Source of the DNA: Acidobacteriaceae bacterium
Lineage (GTDB): Bacteria; Acidobacteriota; Terriglobia; Bryobacterales; Bryobacteraceae
Assembly (NCBI GenBank): GCA_019233755.1
Contig: JAFAMD010000027.1
Location: forward strand, 1 to 64,000
Length of the DNA stretch: 64,000 bases
Direction: 5' to 3'
Each line of letters begins with the position of its first letter. Position 1 is the first letter of the stretch. Positions 26,326 through 34,714 of this stretch are shown here, piece after piece. The notes under the pieces are model-generated. The model made no database searches, was not told the origin of the DNA, and saw only the letters and a list, made by a program, of their open reading frames with translations. The position numbers were made by a program, and so were the translations under genes.

Positions 26326-27873
26326 CTAGAGCACCGGGCCGATCTTCCAGGGCGCGAATTCGTGATGGCCCAGTATCTCCGCACGGGTTTTCTCGCCAGA
26401 AGCGACCCGTAGAAGCGCGTCGAAAATCTCCCGGCCCACTTGTTCTACTGTCGCGTCGCCATCTGCAATGCGGCCGGCGTTTACATCCATATTCCCCTGC
26501 ATGCGGCGGTAGGTGTGCGAATTGCTGGCGATCTTCAGAACGGGAATGTTAGGAAACCCTATGGCGCTGCCGCGACCGGTGGTGAAGGCGATGAGGTTTA
26601 CACCGCCTGCTCCCAGGCCGGTGATCGAGACCGGATCGTAGCCCGGTGTATTCATGAACACGAACCCGCGCGTGTGCAAACGTTCGGCATAATCGACGAC
26701 ATCTTCCAGCGTGCTGGTACCCGCTTTAGCAGTCGCGCCGAGGGACTTCTCCAGGATGTTCGTTAATCCGCCTTCCTTGTTTCCCGGCGAAGGATTGTCG
26801 TTGAAGCTTCCCCCGAAGCGGTTCAAATAAGTCTTGTAGCCTGCCACGGTATCGAGCAGCTTGCGCGCGACCCGGGGGTTACGCGCGCGCTGCACGAGCA
26901 GGTGTTCCGCCCCGAAGATTTCGGTGGTTTCGGCGAGCACGACGGTGCCTCCCTGGGCGACAATCAAATCGCAGCAGTAGCCCAGCGCCGGATTCGCCGT
27001 GATGCCTGAGAACGAATCCGACCCACCGCAATTCAGGCCCAGCACAATCTCGGAGGCAGGCACTTCGGTTCGCTTATGAGCTGCGGCGCGTTCGATAAAC
27101 TCCCGGACCTGCTTCCGCGCGGCTTCCAGCGCGCCCAAAGTACCACCAGACTCCTGAAGCGTGAGCCCATGCAGGGTTGCCGGGATCGCAGCGGCGGAGC
27201 CATTCGCGTGACCTAAATAGTGGCTTACCTGGTTCACTTCGCAGCCGAGTCCCAGAATCAGCGCCGCGGCGACGTTCGGATGATCCAGTACCCCGCGCAG
27301 CGTCCTTTCCAGTTGCTCAGAATCCGGGCCGATCGACATGCCGCAACCTTCGCCATGCGGGAACGCCACTACGCCGTCTACGTTCGGCGGAAGGGGCTCG
27401 TCTTTGAAGCTTTGTGCAATCAGCTCGGAAGTATACGCTGCGCAGTTGCTGGCCGCCACCACCGCAATATAGTTGCGCGTTCCCACCCGTCCATCGGCCC
27501 GGCGGTAGCCCAGGAAACTGGCCGACTTCAGGTCAGGCACGGGCTGCGCTTTTGTCTCCGTGATCACAGCTTCGCCCGGCTCTAGTTCCTTGTATCCGAG
27601 GTTGTGTACGTGGACGTGTTCGCCCGGCTCAATTGTGCCGCTCGCGAATCCGATCACGTTTCCATAGCGATAGACGTGCTCGCCGGCTTCGATCCTGCGC
27701 AGCGCCACTTTGTGGCCCGCCGGAATTTCTGAACGCGTCCGCAATGCCGACCCCGCAAGTTCGAGTTCCTGGCCGGCAGCCAGCGCCACACGCGCAACGG
27801 CGACGTTATCGTGGGCATGCAGCAGGATAGCCGCGTTCTGCGCCGTGGGTCTGTTTTGAATTTCGTAGAGCAT
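26326..27873 (-). CDS. uxaA: Altronate/galactarate dehydratase family protein (UxaA-like)
   Basis: I place the start at ATG 27873 (MLYEIQNRPTAQ), giving 515 residues; the longer frame overlaps treY. Residues 1-~100 are a SAF domain (IPAGHKVALRRIEAGE) and the rest is the UxaA/GarD catalytic region with GYRRADGRVGTRN, GEGCGMS, LGLNCGGSDSFSGITANPALG, GNKEGGLTNILEKS and GGVNLIAFTTGRGSAIG. UxaA dehydrates D-altronate to 2-keto-3-deoxygluconate in galacturonate breakdown. No uxaC/uxaB neighbours are present, so the substrate may be another aldonate. Divergent from treY by 79 bp. Confidence 0.88.
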   Translation of the reverse strand: MLYEIQNRPTAQNAAILLHAHDNVAVARVALAAGQELELAGSALRTRSEIPAGHKVALRRIEAGEHVYRYGNVIGFASGTIEPGEHVHVHNLGYKELEPGEAVITETKAQPVPDLKSASFLGYRRADGRVGTRNYIAVVAASNCAAYTSELIAQSFKDEPLPPNVDGVVAFPHGEGCGMSIGPDSEQLERTLRGVLDHPNVAAALILGLGCEVNQVSHYLGHANGSAAAIPATLHGLTLQESGGTLGALEAARKQVREFIERAAAHKRTEVPASEIVLGLNCGGSDSFSGITANPALGYCCDLIVAQGGTVVLAETTEIFGAEHLLVQRARNPRVARKLLDTVAGYKTYLNRFGGSFNDNPSPGNKEGGLTNILEKSLGATAKAGTSTLEDVVDYAERLHTRGFVFMNTPGYDPVSITGLGAGGVNLIAFTTGRGSAIGFPNIPVLKIASNSHTYRRMQGNMDVNAGRIADGDATVEQVGREIFDALLRVASGEKTRAEILGHHEFAPWKIGPVL

Positions 27874-27952
27874 CCCTTTCCTTTCACTGTACGTCCTACC
27901 AGCCTTGTCGGGCACGAAACCATGTGTGCACCTAGATGCTCTTACCCTAGAA

Positions 27953-30616
27953 ATGCCGCGCATTCCGGTCGGGACTTACCGCCTTCAATTACATGCAGAT
28001 TTCGGCTTCGATTGCGCCGCAGATCTTGCCGATTACATTGAGGGGCTCGGGATTTCGCACGTTTATTGCTCCCCCTACTTGCAGGCCGCTCCGGGCAGCA
28101 AGCACGGTTACGATGTAGTTGATCATCACAAGGTGAATGACGAACTGGGTGGTCCGGAAGCGCATGAGCGCTTCTCTTTGCGGCTCGGGGAGTGCCATCT
28201 GGGCCAGGTACTCGACGTTGTTCCCAATCACATGGCCATCAGCGGACGCCGCAACCGCCTCTGGTGGGATGTTCTCGAAAACGGGCCGTCCAGCCGTTAC
28301 GCGGTCTATTTCGACATAGATTGGCAGCCGCACGAAGAACGCCTCCGCAATAAACTGCTGGTTCCCATCCTGGGAGATCATTACGGCCGGGTGCTTGCCC
28401 GCGGCGAAATCAAGCTCAAGCGCCGGGGCGGGGAATTTTATATCGAATATTTCGATCACCAGTTGCCCGCCTCACCGCGCTCCGTACCTCCCGTTCTTAC
28501 CGCGGCGGCAAGCAACAGCGGGTCAGATTATCTGGCTTTCCTTGCCGATTCGCTTTCTCGTCTTCCCGGGCCCACGCTGACAGACCGCGCCAGTGTTGCC
28601 GAGCGCCATCGCGATAAGGAAGTTGTCCGCGGCCTGCTGGAACGCCTGTTCAATGAAATCCCGTTCATTGGCGATGCCGTGGACGCGGCGGTCGGTGAAT
28701 ACAACCGCGATATCAACAAGCTTGATGGATTCCTGGAGGAGCAGAATTATCGGCTCGCCTCCTGGCGCACGTCGCGCGAGGACCTGCCGTACCGTCGTTT
28801 CTTTGATGTAAACACGCTTGTGGGTCTGCGGATGGAGAATCCGCAGGTGTTTGCCGATACGCATGCGCTGATCCTGCGGTGGCTGCGCGAAGGAGTGTTG
28901 GATGGCATTCGCATCGATCATCCGGACGGCCTGCGCGACCCGCGGCAGTACTTCGAACGATTGCGCAAAGATGCTGCTGACGTATGGCTCGTCGCCGAAA
29001 AGATCGTCGAACCGGGCGAAAGATACCGCTCCGAGTGGTGCATTGACGGAACCACCGGCTATGACTTTCTCAACCGGGCCGGCGGCCTGCTCGTCGATAA
29101 GGAAGGCGAGAAAGCACTGACCGTTCTGTACATCGAGTTCACGGGCGAGTCGACAGACTATGCTGCTATCTGCCGCGACAAGAAGCATAAAGTTCTCCGC
29201 GACCTGCTAGGCAGCGATGTCAACCGTATTACCACCCTGCTGAAAGACATCTGCGAATTGCATCGCGAACGCCGCGACTACACCCGGGAAGATATTATTC
29301 GGGCGATCCGTGAAATAACAGCGTGCTTCCCTGTTTATCGAACGTATGTGGTTCCCGAGCGCAATGAAATCGCGCCCGACGACGAGCGTTACGTTAATGA
29401 AGCGATTGAGCTGGCGAAGAGTAACCGGCCGGATCTCGATCCGGAGCTCTTCGATTTCATTGGCGACCTGCTGCTGCTGCGGGTTCGCGGCGACCTCGAG
29501 ACAGAGTTCGTCATGCGTTTCCAACAGTTCACCGGACCAGTAATGGCGAAGGGCGTCGAAGACACGGTCTTCTATACCTTCAACCGTCTGACAGCCCTAA
29601 ACGAGGTAGGCGGCGATCCCGGACGCTTCGGAGTGTCTCCTCGGGAGTTCCATGCTTTTTGCGCCGAGTTGCAGAAAACTCACCCGGCGAGCATGCTGTG
29701 TTCTTCGACGCATGACACCAAGCGCAGCGAGGATGTGCGGGCGCGCATCAGCGTGTTGTCGGAGATGCCGGACCTGTGGGCGGAAACCGTCTTCCACTGG
29801 GCCACCAGCAATGAGAAGCACAGAAAGTACGATGCGCCCGATCGCAACACGGAATACCTGATTTACCAGACGATGGTCGGTGCCTGGCCTATCGGGACTG
29901 ACCGGCTGCTGCCCTACATGGAGAAGGCGATGCGGGAAGCGAAGAACCGGACCAGTTGGCTTTCCCCCAACGAGCAGTTTGAAAACAGCACGTTCGAGTT
30001 CATCGAAGCGATCTACGGAGATGAAGGGTTCGTGTGGGATCTGGGGAAGTTCGTCGCTCCTCTCGTCGAGCCAGGCCGCATCAACTCGCTCTCCCAATTG
30101 CTCTGGAAGCTGACCGCTCCGGGTGTACCCGATATTTACCAGGGAACGGAACTGTGGGACCTGAGCCTGGTGGATCCCGACAACCGCCGCCCGGTGGATT
30201 TCGACCTGCGGCGGCGGCTTTTCGCCGAGCTTCCCGGCCTCTGCGCGCAACAGGCCTGGCAGCGCATCGACGAAGGGCTGCCGAAGCTCTGGACTCTTCA
30301 CCATGCTCTGCGCGTCCGCCGCGAGCGCGCGGCTTCTTTCGGCGCTCATGGCGATTACCAGCCGCTGGAGGCCGCCGGTTCCAGAGCAGCACACGTCGTT
30401 GCGTACCGGCGTGGAGAGGATGTGATTGCGATTGCTCCGCGGCTGGTCTGGAAACTGGGCGGCGGCCTCAGGACAATGAAGTGGGACGATACCTTCCTCG
30501 AGGTCCCGCCAGGGCAATGGAAAGACGAGATCTCGGGTACCGGGATTAACGGCGGAAATGTTCAGCTTGCGGAGCTTCTCAGCACCTTTCCGATTGCTTT
30601 GTTAGTCAAAGCATAG
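27953..30616 (+). CDS. treY: Malto-oligosyltrehalose synthase
   Basis: I start at ATG 27953 (MPRIPVGTYRLQLHADFGF), the canonical TreY N-terminus, giving 887 residues. It is a GH13 (alpha-amylase clan) enzyme. The barrel motifs are DVVPNHMAISGR, LDGIRIDHPDGL (nucleophile Asp), VAEKIVEP (acid Glu) and SSTHDTKRSEDVRARI. It rearranges the reducing-end linkage of maltodextrin to alpha,alpha-1,1 and so makes maltooligosyl-trehalose. treZ begins 4 bp after the stop. The debranching partner treX is not in the window. Confidence 0.95.
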   Translation: MPRIPVGTYRLQLHADFGFDCAADLADYIEGLGISHVYCSPYLQAAPGSKHGYDVVDHHKVNDELGGPEAHERFSLRLGECHLGQVLDVVPNHMAISGRRNRLWWDVLENGPSSRYAVYFDIDWQPHEERLRNKLLVPILGDHYGRVLARGEIKLKRRGGEFYIEYFDHQLPASPRSVPPVLTAAASNSGSDYLAFLADSLSRLPGPTLTDRASVAERHRDKEVVRGLLERLFNEIPFIGDAVDAAVGEYNRDINKLDGFLEEQNYRLASWRTSREDLPYRRFFDVNTLVGLRMENPQVFADTHALILRWLREGVLDGIRIDHPDGLRDPRQYFERLRKDAADVWLVAEKIVEPGERYRSEWCIDGTTGYDFLNRAGGLLVDKEGEKALTVLYIEFTGESTDYAAICRDKKHKVLRDLLGSDVNRITTLLKDICELHRERRDYTREDIIRAIREITACFPVYRTYVVPERNEIAPDDERYVNEAIELAKSNRPDLDPELFDFIGDLLLLRVRGDLETEFVMRFQQFTGPVMAKGVEDTVFYTFNRLTALNEVGGDPGRFGVSPREFHAFCAELQKTHPASMLCSSTHDTKRSEDVRARISVLSEMPDLWAETVFHWATSNEKHRKYDAPDRNTEYLIYQTMVGAWPIGTDRLLPYMEKAMREAKNRTSWLSPNEQFENSTFEFIEAIYGDEGFVWDLGKFVAPLVEPGRINSLSQLLWKLTAPGVPDIYQGTELWDLSLVDPDNRRPVDFDLRRRLFAELPGLCAQQAWQRIDEGLPKLWTLHHALRVRRERAASFGAHGDYQPLEAAGSRAAHVVAYRRGEDVIAIAPRLVWKLGGGLRTMKWDDTFLEVPPGQWKDEISGTGINGGNVQLAELLSTFPIALLVKA

Positions 30617-30620
30617 ATTT

Positions 30621-32348
30621 ATGCACACCTTTGAAGTCTGGGCGCCTCGCGCTCACACGGTAGCTGTGAACATCGGCGGCGAATCGCGCGCTCTGAAAGG
30701 TTCCGGCGAGGGTTGGTGGAAAGGCGATATCGAGCCGGCACTTCCGGGTACGGACTACTTTTTCGTGGTTGACGATGGCGAGCCGATACCGGATCCACGC
30801 TCGCGGTTCCAGCCGCGAGGCGTCCACGGACCATCGCAGATCATCGATCACACTTCGTTCCGCTGGAGTGATGCGCTTTGGCAGGCGAAGCCGCTTTCAA
30901 GCGCCGTGATTTACGAGCTGCACATCGGCACTTTCACGCCTGCGGGCACCTTTCAAGGCGCAATGGAGCGGCTCGATCACCTGGTCGATCTCGGTATCAC
31001 TCACGTGGAAATTATGCCCGTAAATGAGTTCTCGGGCGACTGGGGGTGGGGCTATGACGGCGCTAACCTGTATGCCCCACATCACTCTTATGGCACGCCC
31101 GGCGATTTGAAAGCCTTCGTCAACGCCTGTCATGCGAACGGGCTGGCGGTGCTGCTCGATGTCGTCTACAACCATTTGGGACCTGTCGGCAATTACCTGA
31201 ACCAGTTCGGTCCCTATTTTACGGAGGCGTACAGCACTCCCTGGGGCTGGGCCGTAAACCTGGATCAGCGGGGCAGCCGTGAAGTGCGGCGCTTTTTTAT
31301 TGACAACGCACTGATGTGGCTGCGTGATTATCATTTTGACGGTCTCCGCCTCGATGCCGTGCACGCCTTCTATGACGATTCTGCACTGCATTTTCTGGAG
31401 CAGCTTGCGGAAGAAGTAGAGACTCTCGCGGCGCAGTTGGGCCGGCATCTCGTGCTGATCGCGGAGAGCGATTTGAATGATCCTCGCATCGTCAGCAGCC
31501 GCGAATCAGGTGGATTCGGCATCGACGCGCAGTGGAGCGATGACTTTCATCATGCACTGCATGCCGTGCTCACCGGTGAGAACGAAGGTTATTACGAGGA
31601 TTTCGGCAGGCTGGAGCAGCTTGCCAAGGCTCTCCGGGAGGCGTTTGTGTACAACGGCATCTATTCCTCTCACCGCGGCCGCATTCACGGACGCCCGGTA
31701 TTAGGCCTCTCCGGTCATCGCTTTCTCGGCTACTCACAGACTCACGACCAGGTGGGCAACCGCGCGCAAGGCGAGCGGCTTTGCCACCTTGTCGGTTCCG
31801 GCCGTGCCAAAATAGCGGCCGCCCTGGTGCTGACTTCTCCGTTCGTCCCGATGCTCTTCCAGGGGGAGGAGTTTGCGGCTTCTACCCCGTTTCAGTACTT
31901 CACTCACCATGAGGATGTCGAGCTAGGACGGAAAGTATCCGAAGGCCGCCGCAACGAGTTCAGAGCCTTCGGATGGAACCCCGAGGACGTTCCGGACCCG
32001 CAGGATCCTCAGACTTTTCAGCGTTCGAAGCTGCGCTGGGATGAACTCAATCGCGAGCCTCACTCCGGTATGCTCCAGTGGTACAAACAACTGATCGGGC
32101 TGCGCCGTTCCAACCCCAGCCTCACCAACGGCCGCATGCAGGAGGTCGGGGTGCGCTTCGACGAGCGCGCGCGATGGTTGGTTGTGAGACGCGGCGAGGT
32201 GGAGGTCGTCTGCAATCTTGGGTCGGACCGGCAGGCGATTCCGCTAAGCTCCAGCTCAAAGAAAGTGCTGGCATCTGATGCGGATTTCCAACTGAGGCCC
32301 GGGCTTATCGAACTGCCCCGCGATGCAGTTGCAATATTCACGGAGTGA
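30621..32348 (+). CDS. treZ: Malto-oligosyltrehalose trehalohydrolase
   Basis: The 575-residue GH13 enzyme has an N-terminal CBM48-like domain (residues 1-~100, FEVWAPRAHTVAVNIGG). The barrel then carries DVVYNHLGPVGNY, FDGLRLDAVHAFYD (nucleophile), LIAESDLNDPR (acid) and GYSQTHDQVGNR. It releases trehalose from maltooligosyl-trehalose made by TreY. It starts 4 bp after treY, so the two are one operon for making trehalose from glycogen or maltodextrin, usually for osmotic or desiccation tolerance. Confidence 0.95.
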   Translation: MHTFEVWAPRAHTVAVNIGGESRALKGSGEGWWKGDIEPALPGTDYFFVVDDGEPIPDPRSRFQPRGVHGPSQIIDHTSFRWSDALWQAKPLSSAVIYELHIGTFTPAGTFQGAMERLDHLVDLGITHVEIMPVNEFSGDWGWGYDGANLYAPHHSYGTPGDLKAFVNACHANGLAVLLDVVYNHLGPVGNYLNQFGPYFTEAYSTPWGWAVNLDQRGSREVRRFFIDNALMWLRDYHFDGLRLDAVHAFYDDSALHFLEQLAEEVETLAAQLGRHLVLIAESDLNDPRIVSSRESGGFGIDAQWSDDFHHALHAVLTGENEGYYEDFGRLEQLAKALREAFVYNGIYSSHRGRIHGRPVLGLSGHRFLGYSQTHDQVGNRAQGERLCHLVGSGRAKIAAALVLTSPFVPMLFQGEEFAASTPFQYFTHHEDVELGRKVSEGRRNEFRAFGWNPEDVPDPQDPQTFQRSKLRWDELNREPHSGMLQWYKQLIGLRRSNPSLTNGRMQEVGVRFDERARWLVVRRGEVEVVCNLGSDRQAIPLSSSSKKVLASDADFQLRPGLIELPRDAVAIFTE

Positions 32349-32354
32349 GGGGCC

Positions 32355-32678
32355 CTAAGCGATCTCCCTCGGTCTGAATCCCCCGGGCTGTAGTGCTTCG
32401 ATTTCCTTGCTCAAGCGGATTAGCTGCTGCTGCTCTCTGGTATACGTACCGGGCAGGAGCCGCGCTGCAAGACGAGTGGCGCTGGAATAGGAGTTGACGG
32501 CAATCGTCATTGCCGTTTCCGCATACTCGCCGCGGCTCTCGGCATACGCTTTGCGAGCCTCACCGGCATAGGTCAATCCAAACTGGATTTGGCTGCGAAC
32601 GAGATCGCGCAGCGACTCATCGTTCGGTACATCCCTCGGCTCTTCGTCCGGAGTGTACTTCAGACGATCGATTGCCAT
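32355..32678 (-). CDS. Small helical hypothetical protein (paralogue of the gene at 15009)
   Basis: The 107-residue product (MAIDRLKYTPDEEPRDVPND...) is predicted all-helical and soluble. The segment from FGLTYAGEARKAYAES to TRLAARL aligns without gaps to the protein at 15009-15407, with 15 of 42 residues identical. It converges with treZ, 6 bp between stops. No function is known; the conserved GLTY...AY core suggests a shared interaction surface. Confidence 0.65.
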   Translation of the reverse strand: MAIDRLKYTPDEEPRDVPNDESLRDLVRSQIQFGLTYAGEARKAYAESRGEYAETAMTIAVNSYSSATRLAARLLPGTYTREQQQLIRLSKEIEALQPGGFRPREIA

Positions 32679-32802
32679 TCGGCCGGAAGGAGACAGCGTA
32701 AACTTACGTGTGCCGCGCCTTCATCCTGATAGTCCTACTAGTGAGCCGCTGTCGTCTACTCTTTTTGCAAGAAAAATTAGAGGTGGCAGACAGGCGATGG
32801 CG

Positions 32803-33225
32803 TCAAGCGAGAGGCTGAGCGAAAAAGAGCTTCTGGACGAAGACGTTCCGGATTTCTTCCACAAAATGATCGAAACTGGAAGCCTTCGTCAGGTACTCCT
32901 TCGCCCCCATAGCGAGGGCCCTCTTCTTATCGCTTGGCGCACGTGAGGTGGTCAACACGACTGCGGGAATAGGGTTATCCCGCGGAATGGCCCCGAGGAC
33001 AGCCCAGCCATCTACCCGCGGCATATTCAGATCGATGAAAACGACGTCCGGTTGTGGCGCGTGCTCGTAGGGGCCGGTTCTGTTCAGGAAGGAAAGCGCC
33101 TGCTCACCGTCAGACACGCGGTAGACCACTGCGGGAATGCGGGCTTCTTCCAGCGCTGCCCGAAAGAGATATGCTGCGGCGTCGTCGTCTTCAACATGCA
33201 GCACGATGCAATCTGTCTGTGACAA
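32803..33225 (-). CDS. Single-domain response regulator (Rcp/CheY-like)
   Basis: The 140-residue protein is a complete receiver domain: acidic pocket VEDDD near residues 11-15, phosphoacceptor Asp in VFIDLNMPRVDGW, Thr in LTTSR and Lys in YLTKAS. The FLNRTGPYEHAPQPDVVFID loop is typical of Rcp1-type regulators that pair with phytochrome or hybrid histidine kinases. There is no output domain and no kinase gene nearby, so it acts through protein contacts or as a phosphorelay intermediate. A 690-bp region without genes lies upstream. Confidence 0.9.
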   Translation of the reverse strand: MSQTDCIVLHVEDDDAAAYLFRAALEEARIPAVVYRVSDGEQALSFLNRTGPYEHAPQPDVVFIDLNMPRVDGWAVLGAIPRDNPIPAVVLTTSRAPSDKKRALAMGAKEYLTKASSFDHFVEEIRNVFVQKLFFAQPLA

Positions 33226-33917
33226 GCTAATTTCCTAAAGAAAAGCTAAAAAAATCATGAAATGGCATCCAAATTTTGGCCTGAATTCCGATTGGCACAA
33301 GGGAAATTTAATATAAAAGATTTCCGATAATGCCAGATTTTTTGCAGATCCAAGAGGTTTTGTCTACTGGGGTTATTGCGTGGCCAGTGCTTCTGCCCCG
33401 CTGCGATCAGCAGGAGGCGCGAAGAAGAAAGTCGTTCACCCAGAATAGCTTGCAAGCACCCAGTGGCCCCGGCCGTGGGGTTGGATAATGCGGCAGTAAA
33501 TTGAAATCCCGAGCCTGCAATCGGGAATGGCATCGCTATGCAGGTGCCTGTTGATCTCGAGCACATGCTCAGCTTATAACCAGTCGTCATTGTTCTCGAA
33601 TTCCGGCGAAGTTGATTTAATCTACCACCAGGACCGGCAAGGGCGCGCCAAGTGAACAAAAAGCAGCCTAAGGTTTCTTGGCTGGCTTTCATTGGCGGGC
33701 GACTAATTGCCGCTTTGGCGCTGCTTCGGGCTCATTGTTGTAGAACTCCGCTGTTCTCTTTCTAGTAAAACTACGTGTAGCGCTATGCGGTGCTGCGCCC
33801 TAGTATTTATGCGTAAAGGGTTCGGTGGGCGCTCATACGGTCGCGCACGCCTGATGCGGACCGCATGTTGATAAGACGGCGTACATTCCTCAGCGATGGT
33901 ACGAAGAAGGAGTCTTT
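33226..33917. other. Long intergenic region, no supported gene
   Basis: A minus-strand frame covers 33255-33692, but its translation is rich in Ser, Arg and Cys, with no domain, and I reject it. The region contains the motif AGTAAAACTACGT at 33764-33776 and a CTAC-GT-GTAG inverted repeat at 33771-33780. It probably holds the promoters of the response regulator (minus) and the small coiled-coil gene (plus). Confidence 0.5.
33764..33780. promoter_or_regulatory. Candidate regulatory motif AGTAAAACTACGT
   Basis: TAGT-AAA-ACTA (33763-33773) and CTAC-GT-GTAG (33771-33780) form overlapping inverted repeats. The 13-mer differs from AGTAAAAGTACGT at 14019 by one base. It is 154 bp upstream of the gene at 33918. 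Proposed as a binding site only because it recurs. Confidence 0.35.
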
Positions 33918-34142
33918 TTGAGGAAACCTATCTCTCAAACGATTGCTGAATTAAAGCGTGAGCGGGAACTCGTGAACCGTACGATACGCGCGTTGGAGCG
34001 GCTTGCGGAAATTCAAAAACGGGATCCCAATCTGGAAACGCAGGCACCCTCATCGACGCCCGAACCGGCTCCTCGACCGCGGGCAAAACCGGCAGGTTCG
34101 AAGCAGAGCGGCGACAATCAGAACACATCAGCAGTTGGGTAA
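33918..34142 (+). CDS. Small coiled-coil hypothetical protein
   Basis: The start is TTG 33918 with AAGGAG at 33907-33912, a 5-nt spacing that strongly favours translation here. The 74-residue product has an N-terminal amphipathic helix (ISQTIAELKRERELVNRTIR) likely to form a coiled coil. A Pro/Ala-rich disordered basic tail follows (PSSTPEPAPRPRAKPAGSKQ). Small, highly charged and without cysteine, it could be a nucleoid- or ribosome-associated factor, but there is no direct evidence. Confidence 0.55.
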   Translation: MRKPISQTIAELKRERELVNRTIRALERLAEIQKRDPNLETQAPSSTPEPAPRPRAKPAGSKQSGDNQNTSAVG

Positions 34143-34449
34143 ACGCAGTTTTCCGCCGGACTGTGTGTACCAGCACTCTTGGATCGCAGTTGCATGCGAG
34201 TGGTCCAGGCAGCGGCTCGCCCGTAAATTTGCCTTACAATATGCGTCCTCAGCGCTTAAAGATAAATAGGTTGAACGCCAAACCGCAATGCAATGGCTGG
34301 GAAGAGTTTTTGATCAAACCGGCCAGCGACTAGCATCTTAGTCCCATTAGCAAGCCCAAGAGCAGGTACTGTGGGCTGGTCTTCAGTCCGGAGCATTTGA
34401 TATGAATGCGGACGGCTGGACACTTTTCAAAGCTGGCGCCAAGAAGTTG
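34143..34449. other. Non-coding stretch left of the IS110 element
   Basis: About 300 bp between the small coiled-coil gene and the presumed left end of the IS. Only short frames are present, without ribosome-binding sites or similarity I recognise. The left IS boundary probably lies in the right part of this interval or just beyond. Confidence 0.4.
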
Positions 34450-34714
34450 GGTCTAAAATCGCGTCCAAAGGAGTCGCTCATGACCCTACGGGTCACAACG
34501 AGGAATGAAAATGGGCGCGAGCGAGAGTAGCGTGGTCATGGATTGTGTCCAGACCAAGGTCCCATTTTTGAGTGGCGCTGCCGAGCCCGCAAAGGAGTCT
34601 GACCCGGGAACCTGGAGGCACAACGAATTGTCGCCGCCGTCGCTGATGGCGAGCACGCGAAGGAGACTCTCAACGCAGAAGGCTCCCTCTGGATGCAATC
34701 CAGGAGGAGAAACT
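34450..34714 (+). ncRNA. Candidate bridge RNA region of the IS110 element
   Basis: IS110-group elements encode, in their 5' non-coding end, a structured bridge RNA that pairs with target and donor DNA. Here the ~265 bp before the transposase contain a perfect hairpin TGACCC-TAC-GGGTCA (34481-34495) and a second hairpin at 34686-34707. The RNA ends, guide loops and promoter cannot be derived from a single copy; this is inference from family knowledge. Confidence 0.35.
34686..34707 (+). promoter_or_regulatory. Stem-loop that can mask the transposase ribosome-binding site
   Basis: CCTCTGGAT (34686-34694) can pair with ATCCA-G-(G)-AGG (34698-34707; one bulged G) across a GCA loop. The 3' arm contains the AGGAGG Shine-Dalgarno of the transposase start at 34715. 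Folding would hide the ribosome-binding site and limit transposase translation. Confidence 0.45.

Noticed and set aside
33255..33692. 145-codon minus-strand ORF in the long gap
   Set aside because: Composition (Ser, Arg, Cys, Thr) is not protein-like and no start signal is present.
34505..34714. N-terminal extension of the IS110 transposase
   Set aside because: The family N-terminus (YARCAGLDVHQ) begins right after ATG 34715, with a ribosome-binding site; the upstream part is the non-coding IS end.
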